The notes under the pieces are model-generated. The model was not told the origin of the DNA, did no database searches, and worked only from the letters and a program-made list of their open reading frames with translations. The position numbers were made by a program, and so were the translations under genes. A stretch of DNA of 64,000 nt. Origin: Pseudarthrobacter sp. ATCC 49987. Its GTDB lineage: Bacteria; Actinomycetota; Actinomycetes; Actinomycetales; Micrococcaceae. This document shows, in pieces, positions 35,348-44,177 of this stretch (within the stretch, counting starts at the first letter, position 1; each line of letters starts with the position of its first letter). Location of the stretch: the NCBI RefSeq assembly GCF_009928425.1, contig NZ_JAABNS010000001.1, forward strand, positions 930,001 through 994,000, given 5' to 3'.

Positions 35348-36398
35348 TTCCAATCTGTTGACGATTGCCACGTACGGCCGATCGGGGAGCAGTGCACGCG
35401 TGCGAATCCATGACTGGCTTGAATATCTCGGTGTTTCCGCAGAGCACTTGAGCTACACGGGACAGGGCAACAACAGCATCTCCACGTTGCTGAACAACCT
35501 GGACAAGGTTTTCGAGGCTGAGGTGTCACTGGCCCGACTGGCGTCGAAAGGTTTCGACGGGACAGTTCTGATGAGCCGGGAAGCTTCGCCGCTAAGTAAC
35601 GGCAGGCTGGAAGCAAAGATCCTCCGAGGCGCCGACCGGTCGATCTATGATTTCGACGACGCGATTTTCCATAGCGCGGCACCGTTCCCGTATAGTCTCT
35701 GGCCCAAGGACAAGCTGTGGCTGCGGTCGGTTCAGTCTGCCTCGCACATCATCGCCGGAAACGAGTACCTGGCCGAGGAAGCTTCGAAGCACGCGGAAAA
35801 CGTGACTCTCATTCCCAGTTGCGTGGATCTGGCCGCGTACGCCCGCAAGACTTCGTTCGATCTGCGCCCTGTCCCCACCCTGGTCTGGCTTGGATCCCCA
35901 GCCACCGAACCATACCTGGCGGGCATTGCCGACGCGCTCCTGCGCGTCAACGCCGAGACTCCGATCCGGCTGACCGTTATTAGCGCCGGCCAGCGCAGCC
36001 TGGGCGCTCTCGATGAAATCGTGGACCGCGTGGACTGGCGCGAGGACAACTTTGGTCAGCTCCTCAAGGAAGCCGATCTCGGAATCATGCCATTGCCGAA
36101 TGACGAATTCGCTCGCGGAAAGTGCGCTTACAAGCTCCTCCAGTACGGCGCTGCCGGTCTCCCCGTCATGGGCAGCCCGGTGGGGGCCAACGAGCAAGTA
36201 CTGAAGAAAATGGAAGGGTTTGCCGCAGCCGGAACTGCAGCCTGGGTCGCGGGCCTGAGTGATTTCCTGGCATCAACGGCGTCCGAGCGCCGGGCGAGGG
36301 GCGAGGCTGGCTACAACGAGATTGCGCAAGGGTTCAGCTTCGGGGCCTGGGCGGATACGTGGAAAAGAGTTGTCGGGGTCAGTGCGGCCGCGCAGTAA
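35340..36398 (+). CDS. Glycosyltransferase, GT-B fold
   Basis: 352 residues from GTG 35340, nine bases after GGAGG and overlapping the rmlCD stop. Two Rossmann halves are visible: an N-terminal acceptor part (TIATYGRSGSSARVRIHDWL) and a C-terminal nucleotide-sugar part with GIMPLPNDEFARGKCAYKLLQ and GAAGLPVMGSPVGAN, including the E/G-K pattern of GT4-like enzymes. Translational coupling to rmlCD suggests a rhamnosyltransferase, but donor and acceptor cannot be read from sequence. It converges with the flippase gene. Confidence 0.78.
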   Translation: MGSSNLLTIATYGRSGSSARVRIHDWLEYLGVSAEHLSYTGQGNNSISTLLNNLDKVFEAEVSLARLASKGFDGTVLMSREASPLSNGRLEAKILRGADRSIYDFDDAIFHSAAPFPYSLWPKDKLWLRSVQSASHIIAGNEYLAEEASKHAENVTLIPSCVDLAAYARKTSFDLRPVPTLVWLGSPATEPYLAGIADALLRVNAETPIRLTVISAGQRSLGALDEIVDRVDWREDNFGQLLKEADLGIMPLPNDEFARGKCAYKLLQYGAAGLPVMGSPVGANEQVLKKMEGFAAAGTAAWVAGLSDFLASTASERRARGEAGYNEIAQGFSFGAWADTWKRVVGVSAAAQ

Positions 36399-36420
36399 GA
36401 GTCGCCAGTCCTGACCTTCC

Positions 36421-37608
36421 TCAGTGGACCGGAGCCTCGGACCGCTGGACTTGGTTCTGATATTGGACAAGGAGCAACCAGCCGGCGGACGAGACCGCGC
36501 TTGCCGCGACGAAGCCCCAGATGGCACCGGAAAGTCCGCCCAGGAGCAGGCCAAGCATCGGACCGGCAATCGCGCCGACAGTTTGGACGACACGTCCGGC
36601 GAATAGTTCACGGCGGGGCAGGTGGTTCCGGGAAGCGATGTAGTAGAAGTGGCCCAGGAAATTCATGGCCACGAAGATTGCGCAGGCAACCGCGAACTCG
36701 CTAAGGGAACCAAGCGTCGTAGAAGCCAGCCCGGTTTGAGGGACGATGGCGGCCAACACCACGTAACATCCGGCCGCCATCATTCCCGCGACTCCCATGA
36801 CGGCGAAGAGGTACCGGCGTCCCGCCAGCACGGGAAGTGTGAGTTGGGCCAGCGTCGGCCGCAGTGGATCGAGGACCAGCTGGACCGGCGTGGCAACACT
36901 GGAGATTCCCCGGTAAATGCCGAAGTTCTTAGCACCAAGCAAGGGTGCCAGGACTGCAGGTACCGCATTCGCACCAAGATCCATCAGGAGTGAATCACCC
37001 AGCAGCGTGTGGACGACCGTCTTGCGGGCTCGATACCAGGTCACCAGACCGGAACCGGGTGCTGCCTTGGCCGGAAGGAAGAAGAGTGCGCCGGCCAGGC
37101 TGGAGGTGGCCCATGCCAATGTGACCGTGAAGAGGTCATCACCAATGGGAAAAATGCGGAAGACGATGACCGTCGCAGCAAAGACAGCGATCGTTGATGC
37201 GTCCGAGCCTACCGGCAACCTGCGATGGCCCATCGCCGAGTAGTAGAACCGCCCGCCAAGCCGATAGAGATTGAGCGCCACTGACACAACCAGGAGCAGG
37301 GCGATACTCACATCATGGAACACTGCAACTGTCGCTGCACCGGCCGCGACACCTGCAAGCAATGACAGCTGCATCACGGGCGGCCAATAGCTCCTCCAGG
37401 CGGACGGCAAACCTGCAACCCCTCTGGTCCTGGCCCAGGAATCGCAAATGATCGACAGCTGAAGGGACCAGCCGAAGGCAAACACCAGATATCCGAAGGA
37501 GAATGTGCCATATCCTTCCGGTGGCAGGATGACGAGAGCGGATATTGGAACCAAAGCAGCGGCTAGGGCGCCGACCATCGAGACCAGGAGAAGCTGAATG
37601 CGGGTCAT
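36421..37608 (-). CDS. Polysaccharide flippase, Wzx-like
   Basis: 395 residues, almost wholly hydrophobic, with about ten to twelve predicted membrane helices and few charged loops, typical of MOP-family (MviN/Wzx) exporters that flip lipid-linked repeat units. It begins MTRIQLLLVSMVGALAAALVPISALV. ATG 37608 overlaps the stop of the upstream glycosyltransferase by ATGA. No Wzy-type polymerase is evident nearby unless one of the DUF6541 proteins acts as one. Confidence 0.75.
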   Translation of the reverse strand: MTRIQLLLVSMVGALAAALVPISALVILPPEGYGTFSFGYLVFAFGWSLQLSIICDSWARTRGVAGLPSAWRSYWPPVMQLSLLAGVAAGAATVAVFHDVSIALLLVVSVALNLYRLGGRFYYSAMGHRRLPVGSDASTIAVFAATVIVFRIFPIGDDLFTVTLAWATSSLAGALFFLPAKAAPGSGLVTWYRARKTVVHTLLGDSLLMDLGANAVPAVLAPLLGAKNFGIYRGISSVATPVQLVLDPLRPTLAQLTLPVLAGRRYLFAVMGVAGMMAAGCYVVLAAIVPQTGLASTTLGSLSEFAVACAIFVAMNFLGHFYYIASRNHLPRRELFAGRVVQTVGAIAGPMLGLLLGGLSGAIWGFVAASAVSSAGWLLLVQYQNQVQRSEAPVH

Positions 37609-38738
37609 CGGACCAGCGACGACAGTAACGCTGCGTATTCGCGGCTCCGTGCTGACCAGTCGAAGCTTTCCACAAGTTCTGCTGAGGCCGGGGTCCAGCC
37701 GACATCCAGGAACGAGCGCGTGGCCGCCACCCAGGCTTCTGGCTTGTCCTCAGCGACGATCTTGACGTTCGCCCCGATCTCCGCAAGGTACTCGGCTGCG
37801 TTGACTGGGGTGCTCACCACCGCACCCTCGGCCGCGATTGCCTCGAGCAACGTTGTCTGGAAGCCCTCGGACAGGGTGGTGGGGTTAAGGAGGATCCCCG
37901 CGTGCAAATAGCCCGCGATCGTGGCAGAGTCCAGAAATCCATGGACGGTGATTCGTCCTGACGCAGGGGAGCCCTCCACCCGGCGGCGCAGCCTACCCAT
38001 ATCAGGCCCGTCGCCGATGAGGTGCAGGTGAACATCCCGGCCTTCGCCGTGAAGGCATTCGGCGGTTTCGATCGCCCGCTCCCAACCCTTGCCCGGGACG
38101 ATCCTGCCGAGGAAGACGAGATGTCCGCTGTGGCCGGACAATGACGATCCGGCGAACCGCTCCGTGTTGATGGCGTTCAGGAACAACGTACTGTCCTTGC
38201 CGCCCAGCTTCCTGACGAAAGCCTGCACGGAAGCGGAAATTGCCAGCACCGCGCTGGAACTCCGGAGCACATAGCGTCCGAGGGTGTAGTCGACGGCGCG
38301 GCTTGCCAAACCGACGAAAGGGGAGACGCCCGACACAAAGTCAGAGCCGTGCTCCGTGTGGACCACCGGGACCTTCAATGCGCGGGCCACGCGTATCCCG
38401 ACGTAGGACATCGGAAAGAACCTTGTGTGGGTCGAGACGTGGGTGACGCCTTCGGCGCGCAACAACTTCACAAGCTTCCGTTTGGTGCCCGGATAGGGCC
38501 ACGACATCACACCAGCGAGGGTGGGGCTTGCCGGCAGCCTGAGGACCGTGACCTGGTTGACTTCGGTCCCCACATGATCAGGGTCCAAGGTGACGACCGT
38601 TGTCCTGATGCCGAGGTCACTTACTGACTTCGCAAGTGCAGCGACGTGCTGTTCAAGGCCGCCGACTTTTGGTGGGTAGTTATTGACGATGAAGGCGACG
38701 TGCGACTTGTCCTCGCCGGGCGAGCGGTCGTAGGGCAT
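37605..38738 (-). CDS. Glycosyltransferase family 4
   Basis: 377 residues, GT-B fold. N-terminal glycine loop NNYPPKVGGLEQHVAALAK, middle HTRFFPMSYVGIRVA and HTEHGSDF, and C-terminal donor block LVFLGRIVPGKGWERAIE, HLIGDGPDMGRLRR and NPTTLSEGFQTTLLEAIAAEG with the ExFGxxxLE-like motif (EGFQTTLLE). ATG 38738 is five bases past GGAGGA. Coupled to the flippase; 96 bp downstream of the DUF2304 gene. Confidence 0.87.
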   Translation of the reverse strand: MPYDRSPGEDKSHVAFIVNNYPPKVGGLEQHVAALAKSVSDLGIRTTVVTLDPDHVGTEVNQVTVLRLPASPTLAGVMSWPYPGTKRKLVKLLRAEGVTHVSTHTRFFPMSYVGIRVARALKVPVVHTEHGSDFVSGVSPFVGLASRAVDYTLGRYVLRSSSAVLAISASVQAFVRKLGGKDSTLFLNAINTERFAGSSLSGHSGHLVFLGRIVPGKGWERAIETAECLHGEGRDVHLHLIGDGPDMGRLRRRVEGSPASGRITVHGFLDSATIAGYLHAGILLNPTTLSEGFQTTLLEAIAAEGAVVSTPVNAAEYLAEIGANVKIVAEDKPEAWVAATRSFLDVGWTPASAELVESFDWSARSREYAALLSSLVR

Positions 38739-38834
38739 GGATCCTCCTCATCCGGCCGGCAAGCCAGATTGGTTGAACTGTGATCGAACACCGGGCGTCG
38801 TTGAACGCAGGGAGCGCTGAAGGCGGCGGCCGGG

Positions 38835-39233
38835 CTAGTTCTGCGAGGTGTTGGCGGCGGACCGCTCTACGGCCAGGTCTTCGCCTGACTGTGCGGACTT
38901 CAGTTCGTCGACCATGACCCGGATGATGGCTACTTCCTCTGCCAGCGCCCGAGCCTCGTCTTCTACCGTCGAGAGTTCCCAGGCCAGGTGCAGGGTGATC
39001 CCGACCAGCAGCAGGAGGGCAACCGCAAATATGAGATTCGACGGGACCTGCACCCCTAGGAGCTGGCTGGCCCAGAGCAGGATCTGGGGGAAACCCGAGA
39101 GGACCATGGTCACCAAGGACAGGAACAGCCAAAGGATTGCGTACTTTTCACGCAGATGCCCGCGGCGCAAGAGCATGATGACCAGGGACAGAGTCAGCAA
39201 CGCGATGACGAAAGTGACGATATTACCAAACAC
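38835..39233 (-). CDS. DUF2304 membrane protein
   Basis: 132 residues: three hydrophobic helices (IVTFVIALLTLSLVIMLL; AILWLFLSLVTMVLSGF; SNLIFAVALLLLVGITLHL) and a charged C-terminal helix. The loop LREKYAILWL is the DUF2304 hallmark. Such small proteins nearly always sit beside a GT2 dolichyl-phosphate-mannose-type transferase, as here, where the GT2 gene ends four bases upstream; they probably help it at the membrane. GTG 39233 with GGAAGG about eight bases before. Confidence 0.82.
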   Translation of the reverse strand: MFGNIVTFVIALLTLSLVIMLLRRGHLREKYAILWLFLSLVTMVLSGFPQILLWASQLLGVQVPSNLIFAVALLLLVGITLHLAWELSTVEDEARALAEEVAIIRVMVDELKSAQSGEDLAVERSAANTSQN

Positions 39234-39237
39234 GTTC

Positions 39238-39981
39238 TTAGCCTTCCAGCTTCGTCAGCACGGAGCGTTTCCGCGTCAGAGCCAGAAGGAGTGCGAGCCC
39301 GGAGCGGGCCAGGTATATCCCCGATTTGAAGGGATTATGGCTGGGCACTCCGCCCTGGCGGACACGCATTTCAACCGGAACCTGTGTGACCCGGCACCCG
39401 GACCGAATGGCCACGACCAAGGAGTCAACAGTGTCCCCGAGGTATTCGGCAGGGTAGTGGTCAAGGTACTGACGTATGGCCCGCTGATTGGCTGCCCGGA
39501 ATCCGGACGTGACGTCGGTAAGACGTACCTTGGCAAGTCTTGAGATGACGAAGGCGAGAAACTGCATAGCCCATTTTCTGGGGCCGGTCACCTTGTAGGA
39601 CCCACGCTCGGCGAACCGTGCGCCAATACAAATGTCCGCTGCATCGAGTCCGTCCAACACCTTGGCAATATCGCGGGGATCGTGTTGGCCATCCGAATCG
39701 ACTTGGATCGCCGCGCGGTACCCCAGGCGGTCGGCATACCTGAAACCGGCGCGCATCGCGCCGCCCACGCCAAGATTGAAAGGCAGCGACAGCACGCGCG
39801 CGCCAGCCTGCATTGCAACCGCTCGGGTCGAGTCCGTGGATCCGTCGTCGACGACCAGGAGGTCGCAATCCGGCGCGAACTTCATGACTTCTCGGATGGT
39901 GTCCGGGACAGCTATCTCTTCATTCCAGGCAGGCATGATGATAAGGGCCCGTGCGTTAGTAATTGACATCGTCCTCATCAT
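39238..39981 (-). CDS. Polyprenyl-phosphate glycosyltransferase, GT2
   Basis: 247 residues from ATG 39981 (start choice uncertain; ATGs at 39978 and 39969 also fit, and the open frame to 40098 would overlap the muramidase gene). It has a GT-A fold with IIMPAWNEE, LLVVDDGSTDST, VQVDSD-type metal site (IQVDSDGQHDPRD), ARFAERGSY and TSGFRAANQRA, the DPM1-like pattern. There are no long C-terminal membrane helices, so the DUF2304 partner may provide the membrane anchor. It would charge polyprenyl phosphate with a sugar for the extracellular GT-C-type enzymes. Confidence 0.85.
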   Translation of the reverse strand: MMRTMSITNARALIIMPAWNEEIAVPDTIREVMKFAPDCDLLVVDDGSTDSTRAVAMQAGARVLSLPFNLGVGGAMRAGFRYADRLGYRAAIQVDSDGQHDPRDIAKVLDGLDAADICIGARFAERGSYKVTGPRKWAMQFLAFVISRLAKVRLTDVTSGFRAANQRAIRQYLDHYPAEYLGDTVDSLVVAIRSGCRVTQVPVEMRVRQGGVPSHNPFKSGIYLARSGLALLLALTRKRSVLTKLEG

Positions 39982-40039
39982 ATCAATGTTGGAGCCGATG
40001 AATTTTCGGGTGTGCTTGATCAACTTGACGCCGGCAGAT

Positions 40040-42727
40040 TCAGCCGAGGAGTGTGCCCCCCGTAAAGCGCTGGGTGCAGAAGGTTGAGCAGACGGCATCG
40101 GCTATTGCGTATCCGTAGATTCCGCCTTGGCCGCCGGCTGTCCAGTAGGCGGTGCGGATGGTGCCGGTTACGGTGCGTGTTCCGTTTTGGGGTGTGATGT
40201 AGATGGTGCCGCCCTGGAAGTCTTGTTGGCAGCCGCCTCCAACGAGGCCACAGCGTTGGTCTGTTGTGGCGTAGCCCAGGGCGCTTCCTTGGCCGCCGGT
40301 GGTCCAGTAGGCGGTGCGGATGGTGCCGGTTACGGTGCGTGTTCCGTTTTGGGGTGTGATGTAGATGGTGCCGCCCTGGAAGTCTTGTTGGCAGCCGCCT
40401 CCAACGAGGCCACAGCGTTGGTCTGTTGTGGCGTAGCCCAGGGCGCTTCCTTGGCCGCCGGTGGTCCAGTAGGCGGTGCGGATGGTGCCGGTTACGGTGC
40501 GTGTTCCGTTTTGGGGTGTGATGTAGATGGTGCCGCCCTGGAAGTCTTGTTGGCAGCCGCCTCCAACGAGGCCACAGCGTTGGTCTGTTGTGGCGTAGCC
40601 CAGGGCGCTTCCTTGGCCGCCGGTGGTCCAGTAGGCGGTGCGGATGGTGCCGGTTACGGTGCGTGTTCCGTTTTGGGGTGTGATGTAGATGGTGCCGCCC
40701 TGGAAGTCTTGTTGGCAGCCGCCCCCAACGAGGCCACAGGTGAAGTTCGACACCGGGAGTCCGAGTGTGCCGGCCGTCGCACCATCCGCTGTCCACCGCT
40801 CGGCAATGCCGCCTGACACCGCGATATTGGCGCCGGAACTAGTAGTGACAATGAACCCGGTTTCGAACCTCTGCAGGCAGGAACCTTGGCTGAGTCCGCA
40901 TGTCCTGTCCCCAACGGGATAGCCCAAGGCGCCGTCGTGTCCCCCGAAAGACCAGTAGGCTCCGCGCGTCACGGCAGGTACGGAGTGCGTTCCGGTTCTC
41001 GCCGCGGAGTAGAAGCTTCCGCCCTCAAAGTCCTGGAGGCAGCCGGAGTCCCGCAACCCGCATACTTGGTCCGACGCTGGATATCCGAAAACCCCGGTTT
41101 CATTGCTGGCGGCCGCCCAGGCTTCCCGGATAGTGCCGACAACTGCATGCTCTCCTGTAGCTGGGGATGTGTATATGTTCGCATTCTTGAACTGCTGGAC
41201 ACAGCCCGATCGGACTAATCCACAAATCTGTGTGACCGCCGGATATCCAAGTACGCCGCCCTGACCGAGCAAGGACCAATACTTTGCCCTGATCGGATTG
41301 ACTACGGCGACCGTTGGCCCGGACGGAACTATGTAATAAGACCCTTTCTGAAAGTCTTGGACACAGCCGCCCCCTACCATTCCACAGACCTGCGGAGATA
41401 TCGGGTAGCCGAGAGGCCCGAGTTCGGCGCCCGTAGCGTTCCATTGCGTTCGGATAGGGTCGGCCACGACTCGGATCTGCCCGTCGAAAGTCCGGTATAT
41501 GGAACCGATCCCGTGGTGCCGCACACACGCATCTTGGCTCAGCCCACAATGGATGGCTGTGGTCGGGGCATCCAGGCCATAGTAAGTCGCAACATCATTG
41601 AATTGCTGCAATAGTCCCTGCGGATAGCGGCCAAGTGCAAAAGCCCTCAAGTCTGCGTCGCTGCCGTTCCAGACGTTGGAGTCTCCATCGAATGGCCCTG
41701 TGCTGCTGTATTGCCAGATGCTGTATGTATCCCAGCTGGCGGGAATCGGTCCCGCGTCGTTGGTAGGAGAGCCTGGATAGGCCGCGACCCAAAGGGGATA
41801 GTCTCCAAAGCCGGGGGCGTCCGCAGTGCATTGCTTCCACCAGGAAGTGTTCGTGTAGATCACCGGGAGCCGGCCAGTTTGCTGCAGCATCGTGGTACCG
41901 AAGTCTCGTACCCAGTCGGTCAGCTGGCTCGGGGACATCCCGTAGCAGGTGTTCCCGAAATAGAAACCTTCGATGGTGCGGCCGGCGTAGGGATTGAACT
42001 CGAAGTCGAGCACCGGGGGGAGTGTCGATCCGTCGGGGCTCCAACCGCCGCCATTTTGCACGAAGTATCGCGCCTGATCTGCGCCAGATGACCAGTTCGG
42101 AATGGCGAAGTGGTAGGCCCCCCGGATCATTCCGACCCCGCGCGAGCCTGCATATTGGGACCCGAAAGAAGCGTTCGTGAAGTAGTTGCCTTCAGTGGCT
42201 TTGACGTAGGCGAACCTGGAGCCCTTGTTCCACTGTTGCTGCCAATCAACGAGGGGCTGGTGTCCGCTGACGTCAAGGCCCTGGACCCCGAACGTCGGGG
42301 TCCACGTTCCCTCTGTTGACAGGGACTCCTGGACTGCCGAGCCGCTCTTCGCGCCACCGGAGGATATCGTGACGCGAGTGGAACGCTGGCCCATTTCGGC
42401 GCCTCCGCTGCCGACTGCCAAGGCCATCGCTGCCGAGCGGGCACGTTCCGCGTCTGTCGTGGAACCCTCGGTCTTCACCAGAGGTGTCGGGGTCTGCTGA
42501 GTCACGCTTGGAGCGGGCGCCGACGACGGGACTGTGGTCGTGGAAGTTATCGCCGGGGCCGGCGTTGTAGGATTCGTCGTCGGTGCCGGCGTCGCTGAGG
42601 ACGTTGGCGAGGGCTCTACGGCGGCGGATGGCGATGCTAATCCAGGGCCGGCCAGCAGCGAGAGAAGCAGCACAAGCGTCCCAGTGCGGCCGAGGTAGGG
42701 GCTGGGGGAAAGTTGGGTCCGCTGCAT
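40040..42727 (-). CDS. GH25 muramidase with nine LGFP repeats
   Basis: 895 residues from ATG 42727 (GGAG eight bases upstream); the frame reaches 42835 but the signal peptide (LGRTGTLVLLLSLLAGPGLASPSAA) fixes the shorter start. Then a Thr/Pro-rich linker to about 110, a GH25 lysozyme domain (about 148-365; GLDVSGHQ, VKATEGNYF, catalytic DFE at about 241-243, SIWQY), and about nine 54-residue LGFP-type repeats with paired cysteines (CGLVGGGC) to the end. GH25 cleaves the MurNAc-GlcNAc bond of peptidoglycan. The last repeats are nearly identical in DNA. The gene starts a minus-strand group leading into the GT2, DUF2304, GT4 and flippase genes. Confidence 0.9.
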   Translation of the reverse strand: MQRTQLSPSPYLGRTGTLVLLLSLLAGPGLASPSAAVEPSPTSSATPAPTTNPTTPAPAITSTTTVPSSAPAPSVTQQTPTPLVKTEGSTTDAERARSAAMALAVGSGGAEMGQRSTRVTISSGGAKSGSAVQESLSTEGTWTPTFGVQGLDVSGHQPLVDWQQQWNKGSRFAYVKATEGNYFTNASFGSQYAGSRGVGMIRGAYHFAIPNWSSGADQARYFVQNGGGWSPDGSTLPPVLDFEFNPYAGRTIEGFYFGNTCYGMSPSQLTDWVRDFGTTMLQQTGRLPVIYTNTSWWKQCTADAPGFGDYPLWVAAYPGSPTNDAGPIPASWDTYSIWQYSSTGPFDGDSNVWNGSDADLRAFALGRYPQGLLQQFNDVATYYGLDAPTTAIHCGLSQDACVRHHGIGSIYRTFDGQIRVVADPIRTQWNATGAELGPLGYPISPQVCGMVGGGCVQDFQKGSYYIVPSGPTVAVVNPIRAKYWSLLGQGGVLGYPAVTQICGLVRSGCVQQFKNANIYTSPATGEHAVVGTIREAWAAASNETGVFGYPASDQVCGLRDSGCLQDFEGGSFYSAARTGTHSVPAVTRGAYWSFGGHDGALGYPVGDRTCGLSQGSCLQRFETGFIVTTSSGANIAVSGGIAERWTADGATAGTLGLPVSNFTCGLVGGGCQQDFQGGTIYITPQNGTRTVTGTIRTAYWTTGGQGSALGYATTDQRCGLVGGGCQQDFQGGTIYITPQNGTRTVTGTIRTAYWTTGGQGSALGYATTDQRCGLVGGGCQQDFQGGTIYITPQNGTRTVTGTIRTAYWTTGGQGSALGYATTDQRCGLVGGGCQQDFQGGTIYITPQNGTRTVTGTIRTAYWTAGGQGGIYGYAIADAVCSTFCTQRFTGGTLLG
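40125..40739. repeat. 162-bp tandem repeat, about 3.8 near-identical copies
   Basis: Copies are aligned at 40141, 40303, 40465 and 40627 (exact 162-bp period, 54 codons). Sequences differ at only a few bases, mostly in the outermost copies (for example CTCC versus CCCC near 40721). The array encodes the last LGFP modules of the muramidase, so a copy gained or lost keeps the frame. Confidence 0.95.
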
Positions 42728-42778
42728 TCTCTGCTCCGAAACGATGATGCGCTTCGCGAGCGCTGACTTGACGCGCTC

Positions 42779-42818
42779 ACCATAGCACCGCAGTAATGTT
42801 GTAACCAGTGTTACTGGT
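42779..42818 (-). promoter_or_regulatory. Promoter and GTAAC-repeat region of the muramidase gene
   Basis: On the minus strand TATGGT (42784-42779) is a -10 candidate. Upstream of it are GTAAT (42793), GTAAC (42801) and GTTAC (42810), read on the plus strand at 8-9 bp spacing, with an inner dyad ACCAGT-GTT-ACTGGT (42804-42818). GTAAC-type direct repeats resemble the box of the envelope regulator MtrA; that link is inference. Confidence 0.4.
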
Positions 42819-42955
42819 GATGCGGATGTGACCAAGGGGACCCACGATCCCCATTCCGGATTCGTTGTGGGTGTCTCAGCGGTGTGCCGGCGCCATCAGA
42901 GGCGGGAGTCGCATCAGTCGCGGTCGCGGCGTTTTCACAGTACCGCGGTACCTCC

Positions 42956-42961
42956 TAAGCT
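42956..42961 (+). promoter_or_regulatory. -10 element of galE
   Basis: TAAGCT ends seven bases before the ATG at 42969; TTTTCA (42932-42937) lies 18 bp upstream as a weak -35. The GGAGGGT between -10 and ATG is too close to the ATG for a normal ribosome site, so leaderless translation is likely. Confidence 0.5.
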
Positions 42962-42968
42962 GGAGGGT

Positions 42969-43988
42969 ATGAAGGTATTGGTCACCGGCGGGGCCGGGTA
43001 CATCGGATCGCACACAACACTCTGTCTACTTGAGGAGGGACATGATGTCGTCGTGCTGGACAACTTGATGAACTCAGACCGGGAGTCGCTGCGCCGCGTG
43101 GAGAAGCTCACGGGCCGGCCGGTGAGATTTCTTGAGGTCGATCTTCTGGACGCCGCCGCCGTCGACAGTGTCTTCGACGGGGGAGGCTTCGACGCTGTCA
43201 TCCACTTTGCGGGGCTGAAGGCGGTGGGTGAATCCGTGGCGAAGCCGCTGATGTACTATCAGAATAATGTTGTGGGGACGTTGAATTTGCTTCACAGCAT
43301 GGACGCGGCAGGCGTCCGGACGCTTGTTTTCAGTTCCTCCGCCACCGTATACGGGACCTCGGAGAGTGTCCCGCTTGTCGAGAAGTCCCCGCTGGATGCC
43401 ACTAACCCATACGGTCGGACAAAGGAACAGATCGAGGACATCCTCTCCGATCTGGGTGCCGCCGATCCCCGGTGGAGCATTGCATTGCTTCGCTACTTCA
43501 ACCCGGTCGGGGCGCATGAATCGGGCTTGATCGGTGAAGACCCTCAGGGTGTTCCCAATAATCTCCTGCCGTTTGTGGCCCAGGTCGCCGTTGGACGGCG
43601 CGAGAAGGTCATGGTTTTCGGCAACGACTATCCGACGGCGGACGGTACCGGGGTGCGCGACTACATCCATGTAATGGACCTTGCCTCCGGCCACCTTGCC
43701 GCGCTGGAATATCTGAAAGGCAAGGCCGGAGTGTTCCGCTGGAATCTCGGAACCGGTCGAGGCTCCTCGGTGCTTGAAGTGATCGAGGAATTCGGCCGCG
43801 CAGCAGGCCATGCTGTGCCATATGAGTTTGCGCCAAGGCGGCCTGGCGATGCGGCCGTAAGTTACGCTGACCCCTCGGCGGCCCTGGCCGACTTGGGTTG
43901 GTCTGCCCGCCGGGATTTAGCCCAAATGTGCGAAGACCACTGGCGCTGGCAGAGCAGCAACCCTGATGGCTACTCCGTGGCGGGCTGA
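42969..43988 (+). CDS. galE: UDP-glucose 4-epimerase
   Basis: 339 residues, extended SDR. GGAGYIGSHTTLCLLEEGHDV at the N-terminus, VIHFAGLKAVGESV, SSSATVYGT, active-site YGRTKEQIE (YxxxK), and GTGVRDYIHVMDLASGH. Interconverts UDP-glucose and UDP-galactose, so it supplies the substrate of Glf encoded at 20.3 kb. The frame opens at 42828 but ATG 42969 matches the conserved family start and a -10 element. Divergent from the muramidase. Confidence 0.95.
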   Translation: MKVLVTGGAGYIGSHTTLCLLEEGHDVVVLDNLMNSDRESLRRVEKLTGRPVRFLEVDLLDAAAVDSVFDGGGFDAVIHFAGLKAVGESVAKPLMYYQNNVVGTLNLLHSMDAAGVRTLVFSSSATVYGTSESVPLVEKSPLDATNPYGRTKEQIEDILSDLGAADPRWSIALLRYFNPVGAHESGLIGEDPQGVPNNLLPFVAQVAVGRREKVMVFGNDYPTADGTGVRDYIHVMDLASGHLAALEYLKGKAGVFRWNLGTGRGSSVLEVIEEFGRAAGHAVPYEFAPRRPGDAAVSYADPSAALADLGWSARRDLAQMCEDHWRWQSSNPDGYSVAG

Positions 43989-44177
43989 TTCGCCGCTTCA
44001 ATTGCCGCGCGGATTTCGTTTTGCAGAGCCACCCCCGGCCGTAGGAATCGGCCGCGGACGCCAGCACCGCGCCGTCCATGTCCCCATTGGTAGACTTGTC
44101 ACGGTCCAAGGGAGTCCGTGAAGCGGCGCGCTCGGTGAACGCTCCCTGACCGGTCTAACCCCGATCCTAGGTATCTG

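Noticed and set aside
40125..40739. CRISPR array
   Set aside because: The 162-bp units are contiguous with no unique spacers and encode LGFP repeats in frame.
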